From the NCBI RefSeq assembly GCF_039523235.1, contig NZ_BAAAEX010000011.1: 64,000 bases of DNA, one strand, 5' to 3'. The position numbers and the translations under genes were made by a program. Numbering within the stretch: the stretch's first letter is position 1; every line of letters starts with the position of its first letter. Below, piece after piece: positions 1 to 8,167 of this stretch. The DNA comes from Castellaniella ginsengisoli. Lineage in GTDB: Bacteria; Pseudomonadota; Gammaproteobacteria; Burkholderiales; Burkholderiaceae_B. The notes beneath the pieces were generated by a model that worked only from the letters and a program-made list of their open reading frames with translations, was not told where the DNA came from and ran no database searches.

Positions 1-293
1 GTGCCGGGGCGGTTCAGATCGCCGGCGTAGAACACGGCATCGCCCGGCCGGAAGCGCGTGGCTTGGGAACCGGCCGCCGCAACCCGGCCGACGGCGTCCC
101 ACCCCAGGACTTTCCATTGGCCGGCGCCCGGGGATACGTTTTTCCGGATCTTGGTGTCGACGGGGTTGACGGATACCGCCGCGACTTCGACCAGCAGGTC
201 GCGGCCTTCCGGCACCGGACGTTCGAGTTCGATATCGACCAGCGCGTCGTCGCGTTCGAGGGTTCCGGCCTGCCGGTATCCGATGGCTTTCAT
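1..293 (-). CDS. MDR-family zinc-type alcohol dehydrogenase-like oxidoreductase, N-terminal part (truncated by window edge)
   Basis: The first 97 residues of a medium-chain dehydrogenase/reductase are visible; the rest lies beyond the left edge. The GroES-like N-terminal fold is recognisable from VSVNPVDTKIR and LGWDAVGRV, which are typical of the NADPH:quinone-oxidoreductase/ZADH subgroup rather than of zinc-catalytic alcohol dehydrogenases. No catalytic zinc cysteine or histidine is visible in this stretch. The ATG at 293-291 is preceded on the minus strand by AGGAG (plus positions 301-305) with 7 bases of spacing, so the start is well supported. The likely activity is NAD(P)H-dependent reduction of a quinone or enone in the cytoplasm, with substrate unknown. 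It diverges from the polyferredoxin gene across a 219-base gap in which I see only a weak TATACA box (460-465, plus strand) without a convincing -35. Confidence 0.8.
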   Translation of the reverse strand, partial: MKAIGYRQAGTLERDDALVDIELERPVPEGRDLLVEVAAVSVNPVDTKIRKNVSPGAGQWKVLGWDAVGRVAAAGSQATRFRPGDAVFYAGDLNRPG

Positions 294-512
294 GAGACAG
301 CTCCTGTTTGCTTGGAAAGGGGAATGGGGAGGAGAATACCGCCTGTCTCGCGCCGTGACCATGCGCGAGACCTGCCCGCAACGACCCAAAGGATACTGTC
401 ATGGCCACGATCCGGCACGCGCATCGGCCTGCACGGCAAGCCGGCGAAGCCGGCCGCGGTATACACTGGCGGCCTGCCGTCCCCGGCCGGGGACGTGTCG
501 TGAGGTAGCTGC

Positions 513-1931
513 ATGGTCTGGTCGCATTCCTTCCGTTCCGGTGTCGCGCGCGCGGGAGACTTCCTGCGCGATCATCAGCGCGCGATCCGGCGGGTGCAAT
601 GGGTGATTGTCGTCGTCTACATCGCCTTGCTGGCGATTCCGGCCATCACGCCATTGCCGGACCGCACCGCATCCGTCTTCAACAACCTCACCGTTCTGGC
701 CCAGTTCGCTTTCTGGGGCATCTGGTGGCCGTTCGTGCTGGTGTCCATTCCCTTGTTCGGACGCGCCTGGTGCGGCTTGTTCTGTCCCGAGGGCGCCCTG
801 ACCGAATGGGCCAGCCGGCACGGGCGCGGCCATGCCATTCCACGCTGGATGCGGTGGGGCGGCTGGCCTTTCGTCGCCTTCAGCCTGACCACCATTTACG
901 GCCAGTTGGTCAGCGTCTACCAGTATCCCTGGGCCGTTGCCGCCGTGCTGGGCGGCTCTACCGTGGCCGCGATAGTCGTCGGCTGGCTCTATGGGCGCGA
1001 CAAACGCGTCTGGTGCAAATACTTGTGCCCGGTCAACGGGGTGTTCAATCTGCTGGCCAAGCTTGCGCCCTGGCACTACCGGGTGGATGCCGCCGCCTGG
1101 CGCGCGCCCGTGCGCCGCACCGAATCGATCAATTGCGCGCCCCTGCTGCCCTTGCGCAACATGCAGGGAGCGGCCGAATGCCACATGTGCGGACGCTGCA
1201 GCGATTATCGGGGCGCCATCACGCTGACGCCCCGCTCGCCGGAGGCCGAAATCGTCCATGTCGAGAACGGCAGCGGCTGGCAGACGGCGCTGATCGTGTT
1301 CGGCCTGATGGGCCTGGCCGTGGGCGCCTTTCTCTGGAGCGCCAGTCCCTGGTTCGTCTCGATCAAGCAGTCCGCCGCCGCCTGGCTGGTGGCGCGGGAC
1401 ATCTACTGGCCGCTGATGGATGACGCGCCCTGGTTCATCCTGACACACTATCCGGAAGTCAATGACAGCTTCAGTTGGCTGGACGGCGCCGTCATTCTGT
1501 TGTTCATCGGCGGCGCGGCCGTCATCGTGGGCGGCGCCGCATTCGGCGGGCTCTGGCTGGCGGATCGGCTGTTGCCGGCTCTGGAGATGCCGGGGGTGCG
1601 GGATGCGGACGGCCGGCTGCTGCGCAGCCGCCTGGCGGGCGTTCACAAGCTCGCCCAGGGGCTGATTCCGGCGGCGGGAGCCGGAGTCTTCCTGGGGCTG
1701 TCGGCCACGACGCTGACCCTGCTGCAGCACGAGGGCGTTTCCACGGGCTGGGCCAACGCCGTGCGCTTTACGTTGCTGGCGCTGGCGCTGGCCTGGAGCC
1801 TGCGGTTCGAATGGCGGCTCGCGGGCCTGCGCACGGCCAGGACGGCGCCCAGGCTGGGCGCCGTCGCCCTGGTGACCGCCGGCTTGCTGCCGTTCTGCTG
1901 GGCCTGGGTCCTGTTCTTCGTGCGCTGGTAA
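513..1931 (+). CDS. Membrane-bound 4Fe-4S polyferredoxin (NapH/YccM-like)
   Basis: This 472-residue integral membrane protein carries the ferredoxin-like cysteine motifs of the NapH/CcoG/YccM group. WCGLFCPEG lies after the second membrane segment, WCKYLCPVNG follows the fourth, and a further cluster CHMCGRCSDY lies near residue 225. Hydrophobic segments are visible near residues 27-48, 60-85, 115-160, 255-275, 325-350 and three more towards the C-terminus. Proteins of this type pass electrons from the quinol pool or a periplasmic flavoprotein to a partner. No nap, nos, rnf or cco genes are adjacent, so the partner cannot be inferred. The ATG at 513 follows a modest GAGG. It is monocistronic as far as can be seen; the next gene has its own promoter. 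The family call is good and the electron acceptor unknown. Confidence 0.82.
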   Translation: MVWSHSFRSGVARAGDFLRDHQRAIRRVQWVIVVVYIALLAIPAITPLPDRTASVFNNLTVLAQFAFWGIWWPFVLVSIPLFGRAWCGLFCPEGALTEWASRHGRGHAIPRWMRWGGWPFVAFSLTTIYGQLVSVYQYPWAVAAVLGGSTVAAIVVGWLYGRDKRVWCKYLCPVNGVFNLLAKLAPWHYRVDAAAWRAPVRRTESINCAPLLPLRNMQGAAECHMCGRCSDYRGAITLTPRSPEAEIVHVENGSGWQTALIVFGLMGLAVGAFLWSASPWFVSIKQSAAAWLVARDIYWPLMDDAPWFILTHYPEVNDSFSWLDGAVILLFIGGAAVIVGGAAFGGLWLADRLLPALEMPGVRDADGRLLRSRLAGVHKLAQGLIPAAGAGVFLGLSATTLTLLQHEGVSTGWANAVRFTLLALALAWSLRFEWRLAGLRTARTAPRLGAVALVTAGLLPFCWAWVLFFVRW

Positions 1932-1986
1932 GCGCGCGCCGGGGCCGGCTGCGCATTCCGGCGGCGGGCGCGTCCGGATGAAGCGT

Positions 1987-2017
1987 TTGACAACCGGCAT
2001 TGAAAAGCCGCTATCCT
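1987..2017 (+). promoter_or_regulatory. Probable sigma-70 promoter for the CHASE-GGDEF-EAL gene
   Basis: A perfect TTGACA (1987-1992) is followed after 19 bases by TATCCT (2012-2017). The spacing is two bases longer than ideal. It sits about 80 bases before the gene's ATG and downstream of the polyferredoxin stop codon. Confidence 0.5.
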
Positions 2018-2028
2018 TGAGCCGTGGG

Positions 2029-2045
2029 CCCCGCCTTCGGCGGGG
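2029..2045 (+). other. Strong 5'-leader hairpin ahead of the CHASE-GGDEF-EAL gene
   Basis: CCCCGCC (2029-2035) pairs perfectly with GGCGGGG (2039-2045) across a TTC loop. It begins about where transcription from the promoter at 1987-2017 would start, so it would form the 5' end of that mRNA and may protect it. There is no following T-run, so it is not an intrinsic terminator for the upstream gene. Confidence 0.55.
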
Positions 2046-2095
2046 TGCGTCACGTCTCCCTGCGTCTTTGCCGGCCTTTTCATCCAAGGAGCCTC

Positions 2096-5000
2096 ATGGC
2101 GGCATCTTCTGCAAGACGAACATTCAGCCTGTGGTTCCCCGGCATTGTGGCGGCCCTGTTCGGGCTCGGCCTGACCTATGGGCTGGTGCAGCAGCAGCGG
2201 GAGGCCGGGCGGTCGATCGCCCAGCTCCGGTTTTCCGAGGAGGTCCGCTCTTCCAGCGATGCGATCTCCCAGCGGATCGTCGCTTATGCGCAGGTCGTGG
2301 CCGGTCTGCGGGATGTGTTCATGGTGAACCCCGATCTGGATGATGCGCTGTTCGGGCGGGTGGTCGCGCAACACGAGGTGCGTCGAAACTACCCGGAACT
2401 GGTGAACCTGTCTTTCGTGCGCTGGGTGCCTGCCGCCGAACTGCCCGCATACGAGGCGCTGTGGCGCGCCCGCTTTCCGGACGCCGATCCGGCAAAGCCG
2501 ATCATTCACCCGCAGATCGACCAGCCCGACCACTACATCGTCGAACATCTCTGGCCCATCGACGGCAACCCGGGCATCCTGGGGCTGGACATCGCTTCCC
2601 AGCCCGCCAACGCGGCCGCGTTGCTGAAAGGCCGGGCGACGGGCCGCCCGGCGCTCTCCGCGCCTTTCGCCCTGCTGCAGGAAAAAGAAGAAAGCATCGC
2701 GTTTGTCTTGCGCTATCCCGTGTTCCACCGCGACGAGAGCGAGCGTTTCATCGGCGGGGTGGCCGCGGTGGTCAACGTCGAGGAAATGCTGGCGGCCGTC
2801 CGGGCCGCCGGTTTCCTGCGCGGCTTGTCGCTGCGGATCCAGGACGTCGGCGCCGCCGGCGTGCCCGGCGTGCCGGCCGCCTTGGGCGCTGCGCTGCTGC
2901 CGCCGGGCGATGCGATGCCCCGGCTTGTGATCGAGGAGACCCGCCTGCTGGATGTGATGGGCAGGACCTGGCGCCTGCATTTCACGCCTGGCCGCGCCCT
3001 GCTGTCGCATGCCGAGCGAATGATGCCGTGGTGGATCGGCGGCGCGGGCCTGGCTCTGACCCTGCTGCTGGCGGTCCTGGCGAGCCTGCTGACGCGTCAG
3101 CGCACGCGGGCCTTCACCGAGGTCGCCTCCACGCACATGGCCCTGCGGCGCAGCGAGGAACGCTTCCGCGCCGTTTTCAACCAGGCGGCGGTCGGCGTAT
3201 CCCTGACCGACGTCAAGACCGGCGCCTTGGTCCGGGTCAATCAGAAATACTGCGATATCCTGGGTTATACGCGCGCCGAACTGCTGCGGCTCGATTTCCA
3301 GCGGCTCACCCATCCCGACGACCTGGCCTCGGACCTCGTGCAGATACAGCGCGTCCGGACGGGGGATATCCGCGAATACCGGCTGGAAAAGCGGGTCATC
3401 CGCAAAGACGGCCGGACGATCTGGGTGGACCTGACCGTCTCCCCCATCTGGCAGCCGGGCGAGCCGCCCGACTACCATGTCGCCGTCATCCAGGACATCG
3501 ACGAGCGGCGCCGGATGCAGGATGCGCTGCGGGACCGGGAGCGTTATCTGTGCGGCATTCTCGATCACCTGCCGGTGGGGCTGTGCCTGGTCCGGCATGA
3601 TGAGCGGATCATGTTCCGCAACCGGCAGTTCATGCAGCTTTTCGATGCGGCGGATCAGGACGTGGCCGACGTGAGCGCCTGGTGGGCGCAGCTTTGCCCC
3701 GATCCGGAAATCCGCGCGCGCATGCGCCGGCGCTGGGACGGCCTGCACGATGAGGCGCGCAAGTCGGGCGCGGGCGTCATCGAGGCGGGTGAATATCTTG
3801 TGCCGGGCCGCGGCGGTCACCGGACGGTCGAGGTGACCGGGGTTCTGCTGGACGACGATTATCTGCTGACGGTCGAGGATCTCACCCCGCGCAAGGCGGC
3901 CGAAGAAGAAATCAATTATCTGGCTTTCTACGATTCCCTGACCCGACTGCCCAACCGGCGCTTGCTGCTGGACCGCCTGCAGCAGACGCTGGCGTCGGCG
4001 GCGCGGCATCAGCGCTGGGGGGCGTTGCTGATGCTGGACCTGGATCATTTCAAGACCCTGAACGAAACCCGTGGCCACGACAGCGGAGACCTGGTGCTGA
4101 AACAGGTGGCCGGGCGCCTGCTCGATTGCGTGTCCGACTCGCAGACCGTGGCCCGGCATGGAGACGACGAATTCGTGGTGGTCCTCGAAGACCTGGGCGC
4201 GTCGCCCGAAGAAGCCGCTGCGCAGGCGGAGGAAACCGGCCAGCGCATCCTGAGGCTGTTGAGCGAACCCTACCTGTTGGGCGCCGAGCACTATCACGCG
4301 ACGGTCAGCATGGGGGCGTCCGTGTTCCATGGGCTGGAGCAGGGGGTGGACGAGCACCTCAAGCGGGCCGATCTGGCGATGTACCAGGCCAAGGCGGCGG
4401 GACGCAACACCCTGCGCTTCTACGATCCGCTCATGCAGGCCGCAGTGCATCAACGGGCCGCGCTGGAGCTGGACATGCGCGCCGGCCTGGAAAAAGGACA
4501 GTTCGAGCTGTTCTACCAGCCGCAGGTGGACCGGGGCCGCATCATCGGCTGCGAGGCGCTGCTGCGATGGCATCATCCCCAGGACGGTTTCGTCGCGCCG
4601 GCGTCCTTCATTCCCCTGGCGGAGGAAACCGGCCTGATCCTGCCGCTGGGCAAATGGGTGCTGCGGGCCGCCTGCGAGCAACTGGCCCGCTGGGCGCAGG
4701 ATCCCGCGTTTGCGCACCTGAGCCTGGCCGTCAACGTCAGCCCGCGGCAGTTCCACCAGCCCGGCTTCGTGGATCAGGTCCTGGCCGCCCTGGCAGGGGT
4801 TGGCGCGGATGCCAGCCGGCTCGAACTCGAATTGACCGAAGGGCTGCTCTTGCAGGACGTCGAGGACACGATTCGCAAGATGGTGCAGCTCAAGGGCTAT
4901 GGCGTGGGGTTTTCTCTGGACGATTTCGGGACGGGCTATTCATCGCTGGCCTACCTGAAACGCCTGCCGCTGGACCAGTTGAAGATCGACCAGAGCTTCG

Positions 5001-5239
5001 TGCGCGACGTGCTGACCGACCCCAACGACGCGGCGATCGCCCGCACCATCGTCGCCCTGGGAATCAGCCTGGGCCTGCGCGTCATCGCCGAAGGGGTGGA
5101 AACCGAAGCCCAGCGTGCTTTTCTGGAGCGGCATCATTGCCACGCCTGGCAAGGCTATCTGCTGAGCCGCCCGTTGCCGGTCGCCGAATTCGAGGCGCTG
5201 GTGCGGGAAAAATCGGCCGGCGCGGTGGCGGCGCAATGA
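2096..5239 (+). CDS. CHASE-PAS-PAS-GGDEF(degenerate)-EAL membrane signalling protein, predicted c-di-GMP phosphodiesterase
   Basis: This 1047-residue inner-membrane sensor has TM1 at about 12-32, a periplasmic CHASE domain at about 55-255, TM2 at about 309-333, PAS domains at about 355-480 and 483-590, a GGDEF-type domain at about 610-775 and an EAL domain at about 800-1040. The cyclase signature reads GDDEF at residues 689-693: the second glycine is Asp, and I see no RxxD inhibitory site. The phosphodiesterase side looks intact: EAL at 820-822, DDFGTGYSS, KIDQSFV and AEGVE. The expected net activity is therefore c-di-GMP hydrolysis, with the altered GGDEF domain perhaps binding GTP as a regulator (inference). 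The start is set by AAGGAG at 2086-2091, 4 bases before the ATG; the reading frame stays open further upstream but lacks an equally good site. CHASE domains bind small extracellular ligands; the ligand is unknown. Confidence 0.88.
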   Translation: MAASSARRTFSLWFPGIVAALFGLGLTYGLVQQQREAGRSIAQLRFSEEVRSSSDAISQRIVAYAQVVAGLRDVFMVNPDLDDALFGRVVAQHEVRRNYPELVNLSFVRWVPAAELPAYEALWRARFPDADPAKPIIHPQIDQPDHYIVEHLWPIDGNPGILGLDIASQPANAAALLKGRATGRPALSAPFALLQEKEESIAFVLRYPVFHRDESERFIGGVAAVVNVEEMLAAVRAAGFLRGLSLRIQDVGAAGVPGVPAALGAALLPPGDAMPRLVIEETRLLDVMGRTWRLHFTPGRALLSHAERMMPWWIGGAGLALTLLLAVLASLLTRQRTRAFTEVASTHMALRRSEERFRAVFNQAAVGVSLTDVKTGALVRVNQKYCDILGYTRAELLRLDFQRLTHPDDLASDLVQIQRVRTGDIREYRLEKRVIRKDGRTIWVDLTVSPIWQPGEPPDYHVAVIQDIDERRRMQDALRDRERYLCGILDHLPVGLCLVRHDERIMFRNRQFMQLFDAADQDVADVSAWWAQLCPDPEIRARMRRRWDGLHDEARKSGAGVIEAGEYLVPGRGGHRTVEVTGVLLDDDYLLTVEDLTPRKAAEEEINYLAFYDSLTRLPNRRLLLDRLQQTLASAARHQRWGALLMLDLDHFKTLNETRGHDSGDLVLKQVAGRLLDCVSDSQTVARHGDDEFVVVLEDLGASPEEAAAQAEETGQRILRLLSEPYLLGAEHYHATVSMGASVFHGLEQGVDEHLKRADLAMYQAKAAGRNTLRFYDPLMQAAVHQRAALELDMRAGLEKGQFELFYQPQVDRGRIIGCEALLRWHHPQDGFVAPASFIPLAEETGLILPLGKWVLRAACEQLARWAQDPAFAHLSLAVNVSPRQFHQPGFVDQVLAALAGVGADASRLELELTEGLLLQDVEDTIRKMVQLKGYGVGFSLDDFGTGYSSLAYLKRLPLDQLKIDQSFVRDVLTDPNDAAIARTIVALGISLGLRVIAEGVETEAQRAFLERHHCHAWQGYLLSRPLPVAEFEALVREKSAGAVAAQ

Positions 5240-5269
5240 AAAAAGCCCGGAACCTTGAGGTATCCGGGC
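5239..5269 (-). terminator. Intrinsic terminator of the tRNA-fMet transcript
   Basis: On the minus strand GCCCGGA and TCCGGGC (plus positions 5263-5269 and 5245-5251) form a 7-bp stem with an 11-base loop, followed by six T residues (A-run at plus 5239-5244). It sits 13 bases beyond the tRNA 3' end and abuts the stop codon of the convergent c-di-GMP gene. Confidence 0.85.
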
Positions 5270-5282
5270 TTGATTCGAATAG

Positions 5283-5359
5283 TGGTTGCGGGGACAGGAT
5301 TTGAACCTGTGACCTTCGGGTTATGAGCCCGACGAGCTGCCAGACTGCTCCACCCCGCG
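5283..5359 (-). tRNA. tRNA-fMet (initiator), anticodon CAT
   Basis: This 77-base initiator tRNA starts CGCGGGGTGGAGCAG and ends CCCCGCAACCA, so the CCA tail is encoded. The unpaired C at position 1 opposite A72 (C1xA72) and the anticodon stem ending in GGG-CTCATAA-CCC are the hallmarks of the initiator species, which separates it from elongator tRNA-Met. It is a single-gene transcript with its own promoter (5373-5401) and terminator (5239-5269). In Escherichia coli one initiator tRNA gene (metY) lies directly upstream of rimP; here the gene lies about 2.8 kb from rimP and on the opposite strand. Confidence 0.97.
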
Positions 5360-5372
5360 TCTGGAGAACAAG

Positions 5373-5401
5373 ACTATAACAAGTCTGCGAAAATAATGCA
5401 A
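5373..5401 (-). promoter_or_regulatory. Sigma-70 promoter of tRNA-fMet
   Basis: On the minus strand TTGCAT (plus 5396-5401) and TATAGT (plus 5373-5378) are separated by exactly 17 bases. The predicted start of transcription is about 7 bases before the mature tRNA 5' end. The site lies in the short AT-rich gap shared with scpB, which reads in the other direction. Confidence 0.85.
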
Positions 5402-5426
5402 GCAACTGATCGGAGTTCAAGCTAAA

Positions 5427-6137
5427 ATGACGGAAACGGAAATCCTGCGCGTATTGGAAACGGCCTTGCTGTGCGCCGATGCGCCTCTCACGGTCACCGA
5501 TCTGCGCAGCCTCTTCGAAGACACGATTTCCGGGGACGACGTCCGCCGCCATCTGGCTGCCCTGCAGCTCGACTGGCAGGACCGGGGGCTCGAACTGGTG
5601 CAGCTCGCCAGTGGCTGGCGCTTCCAGAGTCGTCCCGACATGCAGCGTTACCTGGGGCGCCTGAACCCCGAAAAACCGCCTCGCTATTCTCGTGCCGTGC
5701 TCGAAACGCTCGCCATCATCGCATGGCGACAGCCCGTAACGCGTGGGGACATCGAGGATATCCGCGGCGTCACGGTCTCGGCGCAGATCATCCGTACCCT
5801 TGAAGACCGGGGCTGGATCGAAACGCTGGGCTATCGCGATGCGCCGGGGCGTCCGGCCCTGTTGGGGACGACGCGCCGTTTTCTCGAAGACCTCGGTTTG
5901 CGGGCGCTCGACGAATTGCCGGCGCTCGATGCGGAAGATTCCGCGCAAGCGCTGGGTGTCCTGGCCTTCGAGGCGGCGGAGGGCGAAAGCGCCGGCGGTG
6001 CGCCCGTCCCCGGCGGCGAGGGCGGCCACGACGACGCGATCCGCGCCGAAGCGCCGGAATCGGCGCATCCGGATACCGGTCCGCGCCTGGGCGCGGATGC
6101 TGAAGACCACCCGGCGCCGCGCGTTCCGGATGAATGA
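5427..6137 (+). CDS. scpB: SMC-Scp complex subunit ScpB (segregation and condensation protein B)
   Basis: This 236-residue protein has the two winged-helix domains of ScpB, with recognisable segments such as ETLAIIAWRQPVTRGDIEDI and GRPALLGTTRRFLEDLGL. ScpB dimers bind the ScpA kleisin, which bridges the SMC ATPase heads in chromosome condensation and segregation. scpA is not next to it in this window. The C-terminal 70 residues are acidic and of low complexity, beyond the conserved core. The stop codon lies 34 bases before the chosen rluB start, so the two genes are probably co-transcribed, an arrangement common in bacteria. The ATG at 5427 is preceded by GGAG with about 11 bases of spacing. 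Confidence 0.93.
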   Translation: MTETEILRVLETALLCADAPLTVTDLRSLFEDTISGDDVRRHLAALQLDWQDRGLELVQLASGWRFQSRPDMQRYLGRLNPEKPPRYSRAVLETLAIIAWRQPVTRGDIEDIRGVTVSAQIIRTLEDRGWIETLGYRDAPGRPALLGTTRRFLEDLGLRALDELPALDAEDSAQALGVLAFEAAEGESAGGAPVPGGEGGHDDAIRAEAPESAHPDTGPRLGADAEDHPAPRVPDE

Positions 6138-6171
6138 AGAACAGAATTTTGTGCAGGAGTCACCGAACCCC

Positions 6172-7818
6172 ATGACAGATGAAATCGAAACGATGCAGAA
6201 GGCCGCCCCCGGGGCGACCGACACACCGTCCGCCACCGGGCCCCGGCCGGAAAACGGCAAGCCGCGCGGGCGCAAGCTGCGCACGCCGTTTCGCCGCCGC
6301 CGTGGGGATGCGCAGCAGGGCGAAGAAGCCCGCGAGACGCGCAACGCCGCAGATATTGATGCGGGCACGGCCGAAGAGGCGGATCGCGCCCTGACCTATT
6401 TGAACGACGCTCACCCGACGGCCCGCCGTCTGGACCGCTACTTGAAGAGCGACGTCCTGATGCCGAAACTGCACAAGGTGCTGGCCGATGCGGGCGTGGG
6501 CTCGCGGCGCGACATGGAAGAACTGATCGTCGCCGGCCGTGTTTCGGTCAACGGCGAGCCCGCCTATGTGGGCCAGCGCGTCGGTCCTGAAGACAAGGTC
6601 CGCGTCAACGGCCGTCTGGTGACGCGCCCGAAGGCGGGGCGGTTGCCCCGTGTCATCCTCTACCATAAGCCGGCCGGTGAAATCGTCAGCCACGACGACC
6701 CGGGGGGGCGCGCCTCCGTATTCGCCCGCCTGCCGCGCATCCGCACCGGGAAATGGCTGTCCGTGGGGCGTCTGGACCTGAATACCGAGGGGCTGCTGAT
6801 CCTGACCACGTCGGGCGATCTGGCCAACCGGCTGTCGCACCCGCGCTACGGGGCGGAACGCGAATATGCCGTGCGCGTCCTGGGCGAACTGGGCGACGAC
6901 GAAAAGGCCCGGCTGATCAGCGGCATCGAACTGGAAGACGGGCTGGCTCAATTCAATTCGCTGGACTACATCGGCGGGGAAGGCAGCAACCGCTGGTACC
7001 GGGTCACGCTCAGCGAAGGCCGCAACCGCGAAGTGCGGCGCATGTTCGAGGCGGCGGGCGTGACGGTCAGCCGCCTGATCCGCACCCGCTTCGGCGATGT
7101 CATGCTGCCCCCCAATCTGCGCCGTGGCCGTTGGGATGAACTGGATTCCGAACTGGTCGGGGCGTTGATGGTCCAGTTGGGCCTCTTGCGCGGCGAAGAT
7201 GACGAGAGCCAGGTCGAGCGGCAGCCGTTGTCGCATGCCAGCGCCCTGCCGCCGGGATTCGGCACGCCGGGCCAGAACGGCCAGAACGGTGCGCGCCTGA
7301 ATCGCCGGGGCCGGGTGTCGGGCGGCCGCAAAGGCGGTATCGATCCGTTCACGACCGGTCTGCTGATCAGCGGCGGGCTGGCCAATGGCCATCCGGACGG
7401 CAAGGACGGCCACAAGCAACCCCGTCAGGCGGCGAAATCCGGCCGGAAATCGGCCAAGTCCCATGGCCAGGGCGCGCAGCATGCCCAGGGGGTGCCTGGT
7501 GAAAACCGGCCGGCTTCCGGCCGGCCGTCACGCGGGGCGCGTCCGGGCAAACCCGGCGACAAGCAGGCAGGCGGCGCAGCGGGTCAATCCGCAGGCAAGC
7601 CGGCAAGGCAGGGCAAGGCCAGGGCGGGCGGCAAGCATGCCCAGGGCGGGGCGGAGCAGCCCCAGGCTGTCCAGAAGTCCGGCCGCAAGCCGGGCAACAA
7701 ACCGGGCGGCAACAAAGCGCCTCGCAAGCAGGCGGGCGGCGGGGGCGGCGGCGATCGCCAGCCCCGTGGCAGCCATGCGCATGAATCCCGTCTGGGGTTT
7801 CTGGGCCGCAGCCGCTGA
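6172..7818 (+). CDS. rluB: 23S rRNA pseudouridine synthase RluB with long basic C-terminal tail
   Basis: RluB converts U2605 of 23S rRNA to pseudouridine. An S4 RNA-binding domain (MPKLHKVLADAGVGSRRDME) precedes the RsuA-type catalytic domain, whose catalytic Asp lies in SVGRLDLNTEGLLILT. From about residue 340 onwards the protein becomes roughly 205 residues of Gly/Lys/Ala/Gln/Arg-rich, presumably disordered sequence that family members such as Escherichia coli RluB mostly lack. I chose ATG 6172 because AGGAG lies at 6155-6159. An in-frame ATG at 6130 overlaps the end of scpB and has no ribosome site; starting there would add 14 residues. It is probably co-transcribed with scpB. Confidence 0.9.
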   Translation: MTDEIETMQKAAPGATDTPSATGPRPENGKPRGRKLRTPFRRRRGDAQQGEEARETRNAADIDAGTAEEADRALTYLNDAHPTARRLDRYLKSDVLMPKLHKVLADAGVGSRRDMEELIVAGRVSVNGEPAYVGQRVGPEDKVRVNGRLVTRPKAGRLPRVILYHKPAGEIVSHDDPGGRASVFARLPRIRTGKWLSVGRLDLNTEGLLILTTSGDLANRLSHPRYGAEREYAVRVLGELGDDEKARLISGIELEDGLAQFNSLDYIGGEGSNRWYRVTLSEGRNREVRRMFEAAGVTVSRLIRTRFGDVMLPPNLRRGRWDELDSELVGALMVQLGLLRGEDDESQVERQPLSHASALPPGFGTPGQNGQNGARLNRRGRVSGGRKGGIDPFTTGLLISGGLANGHPDGKDGHKQPRQAAKSGRKSAKSHGQGAQHAQGVPGENRPASGRPSRGARPGKPGDKQAGGAAGQSAGKPARQGKARAGGKHAQGGAEQPQAVQKSGRKPGNKPGGNKAPRKQAGGGGGGDRQPRGSHAHESRLGFLGRSR

Positions 7819-7954
7819 GGCCGTCGTGGCGCCGCTCGCCTGGTCCATCGGCCTGGCGGCGGGCGCCTGGGGCCAGTGCTTGACGGGCCGCTGTGCGGGG
7901 CGCCCGTAGATGCGCGGGGGTTTCATAAAGGGTGGTCTTCGGGCAAAGAAATGC

Positions 7955-7963
7955 TGTTATAAT
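7955..7963 (+). promoter_or_regulatory. Extended -10 promoter of the rimP-nusA-infB operon
   Basis: TGTTATAAT (7955-7963) is a perfect -10 hexamer with the TGn extension. No good -35 is seen at the expected distance, which fits extended -10 promoters. Transcription would start near 7970, about 200 bases before the rimP start codon. Confidence 0.75.
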
Positions 7964-7969
7964 GTAAGG

Positions 7970-8160
7970 CTTTACAGCACCTTTGTGCTGTGTCCACCGA
8001 GGGTTGTTTGCTGCGCGCCGTAGAGGCGTGGCGTGCGATCCCGGCGCTGCAGGCCCTGTCGGGCGTGTGCGGGCCGGATCGGGCAGGCCGTCGGCGGTTC
8101 CTGAATAGGCCTCGGGTTTCCCGGGGCGCACAAAGGGCTGCGGGACAGCCCCTTTTTTTT
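7970..8160 (+). promoter_or_regulatory. Structured leader (possible attenuator or small RNA) of the rimP operon
   Basis: The 349 bases between rluB and rimP hold no convincing gene, but from the promoter onwards they form a chain of hairpins. These are ACAGCAC/GTGCTGT (7974-7991) at the extreme 5' end; a long-range pairing of 8036-8045 with 8073-8081 with one bulged C; CCTCGGG/CCCGGGG (8110-8126); and finally an intrinsic terminator (8132-8160). A transcript of about 190 bases would be released before rimP unless readthrough occurs. rimP, nusA and infB must be expressed through it, so attenuation is the simplest reading (inference). It does not match any RNA family I can recognise by eye (not 6S, 4.5S or tmRNA). 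Confidence 0.55.
8132..8160 (+). terminator. Intrinsic terminator immediately before rimP
   Basis: GGGCTG (8135-8140) and CAGCCC (8146-8151) enclose a CGGGA loop, followed by C and eight T residues (8153-8160). The T-run ends 7 bases before the rimP ATG. This is a textbook rho-independent terminator in the 5' leader of an essential operon. Confidence 0.82.
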
Positions 8161-8167
8161 GGAATTT

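Noticed and set aside
294..512. A gene in the gap between the MDR fragment and the polyferredoxin
   Set aside because: Only short overlapping frames without a ribosome site or recognisable features are present. It is best read as a divergent promoter region, with a weak TATACA box only.
1643..4756. A 1037-codon open frame on the minus strand opposite the polyferredoxin and c-di-GMP genes
   Set aside because: It is antisense to well-supported plus-strand genes and has Gln/His/Arg-rich composition typical of GC-rich shadow frames. No domain is recognisable.
7970..8160. Idea that the rimP leader is 6S RNA or another known housekeeping RNA
   Set aside because: The length is close to 6S RNA, but the 5' and 3' ends do not pair with each other and there is no central open bubble. 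SRP RNA and tmRNA signatures are also absent.
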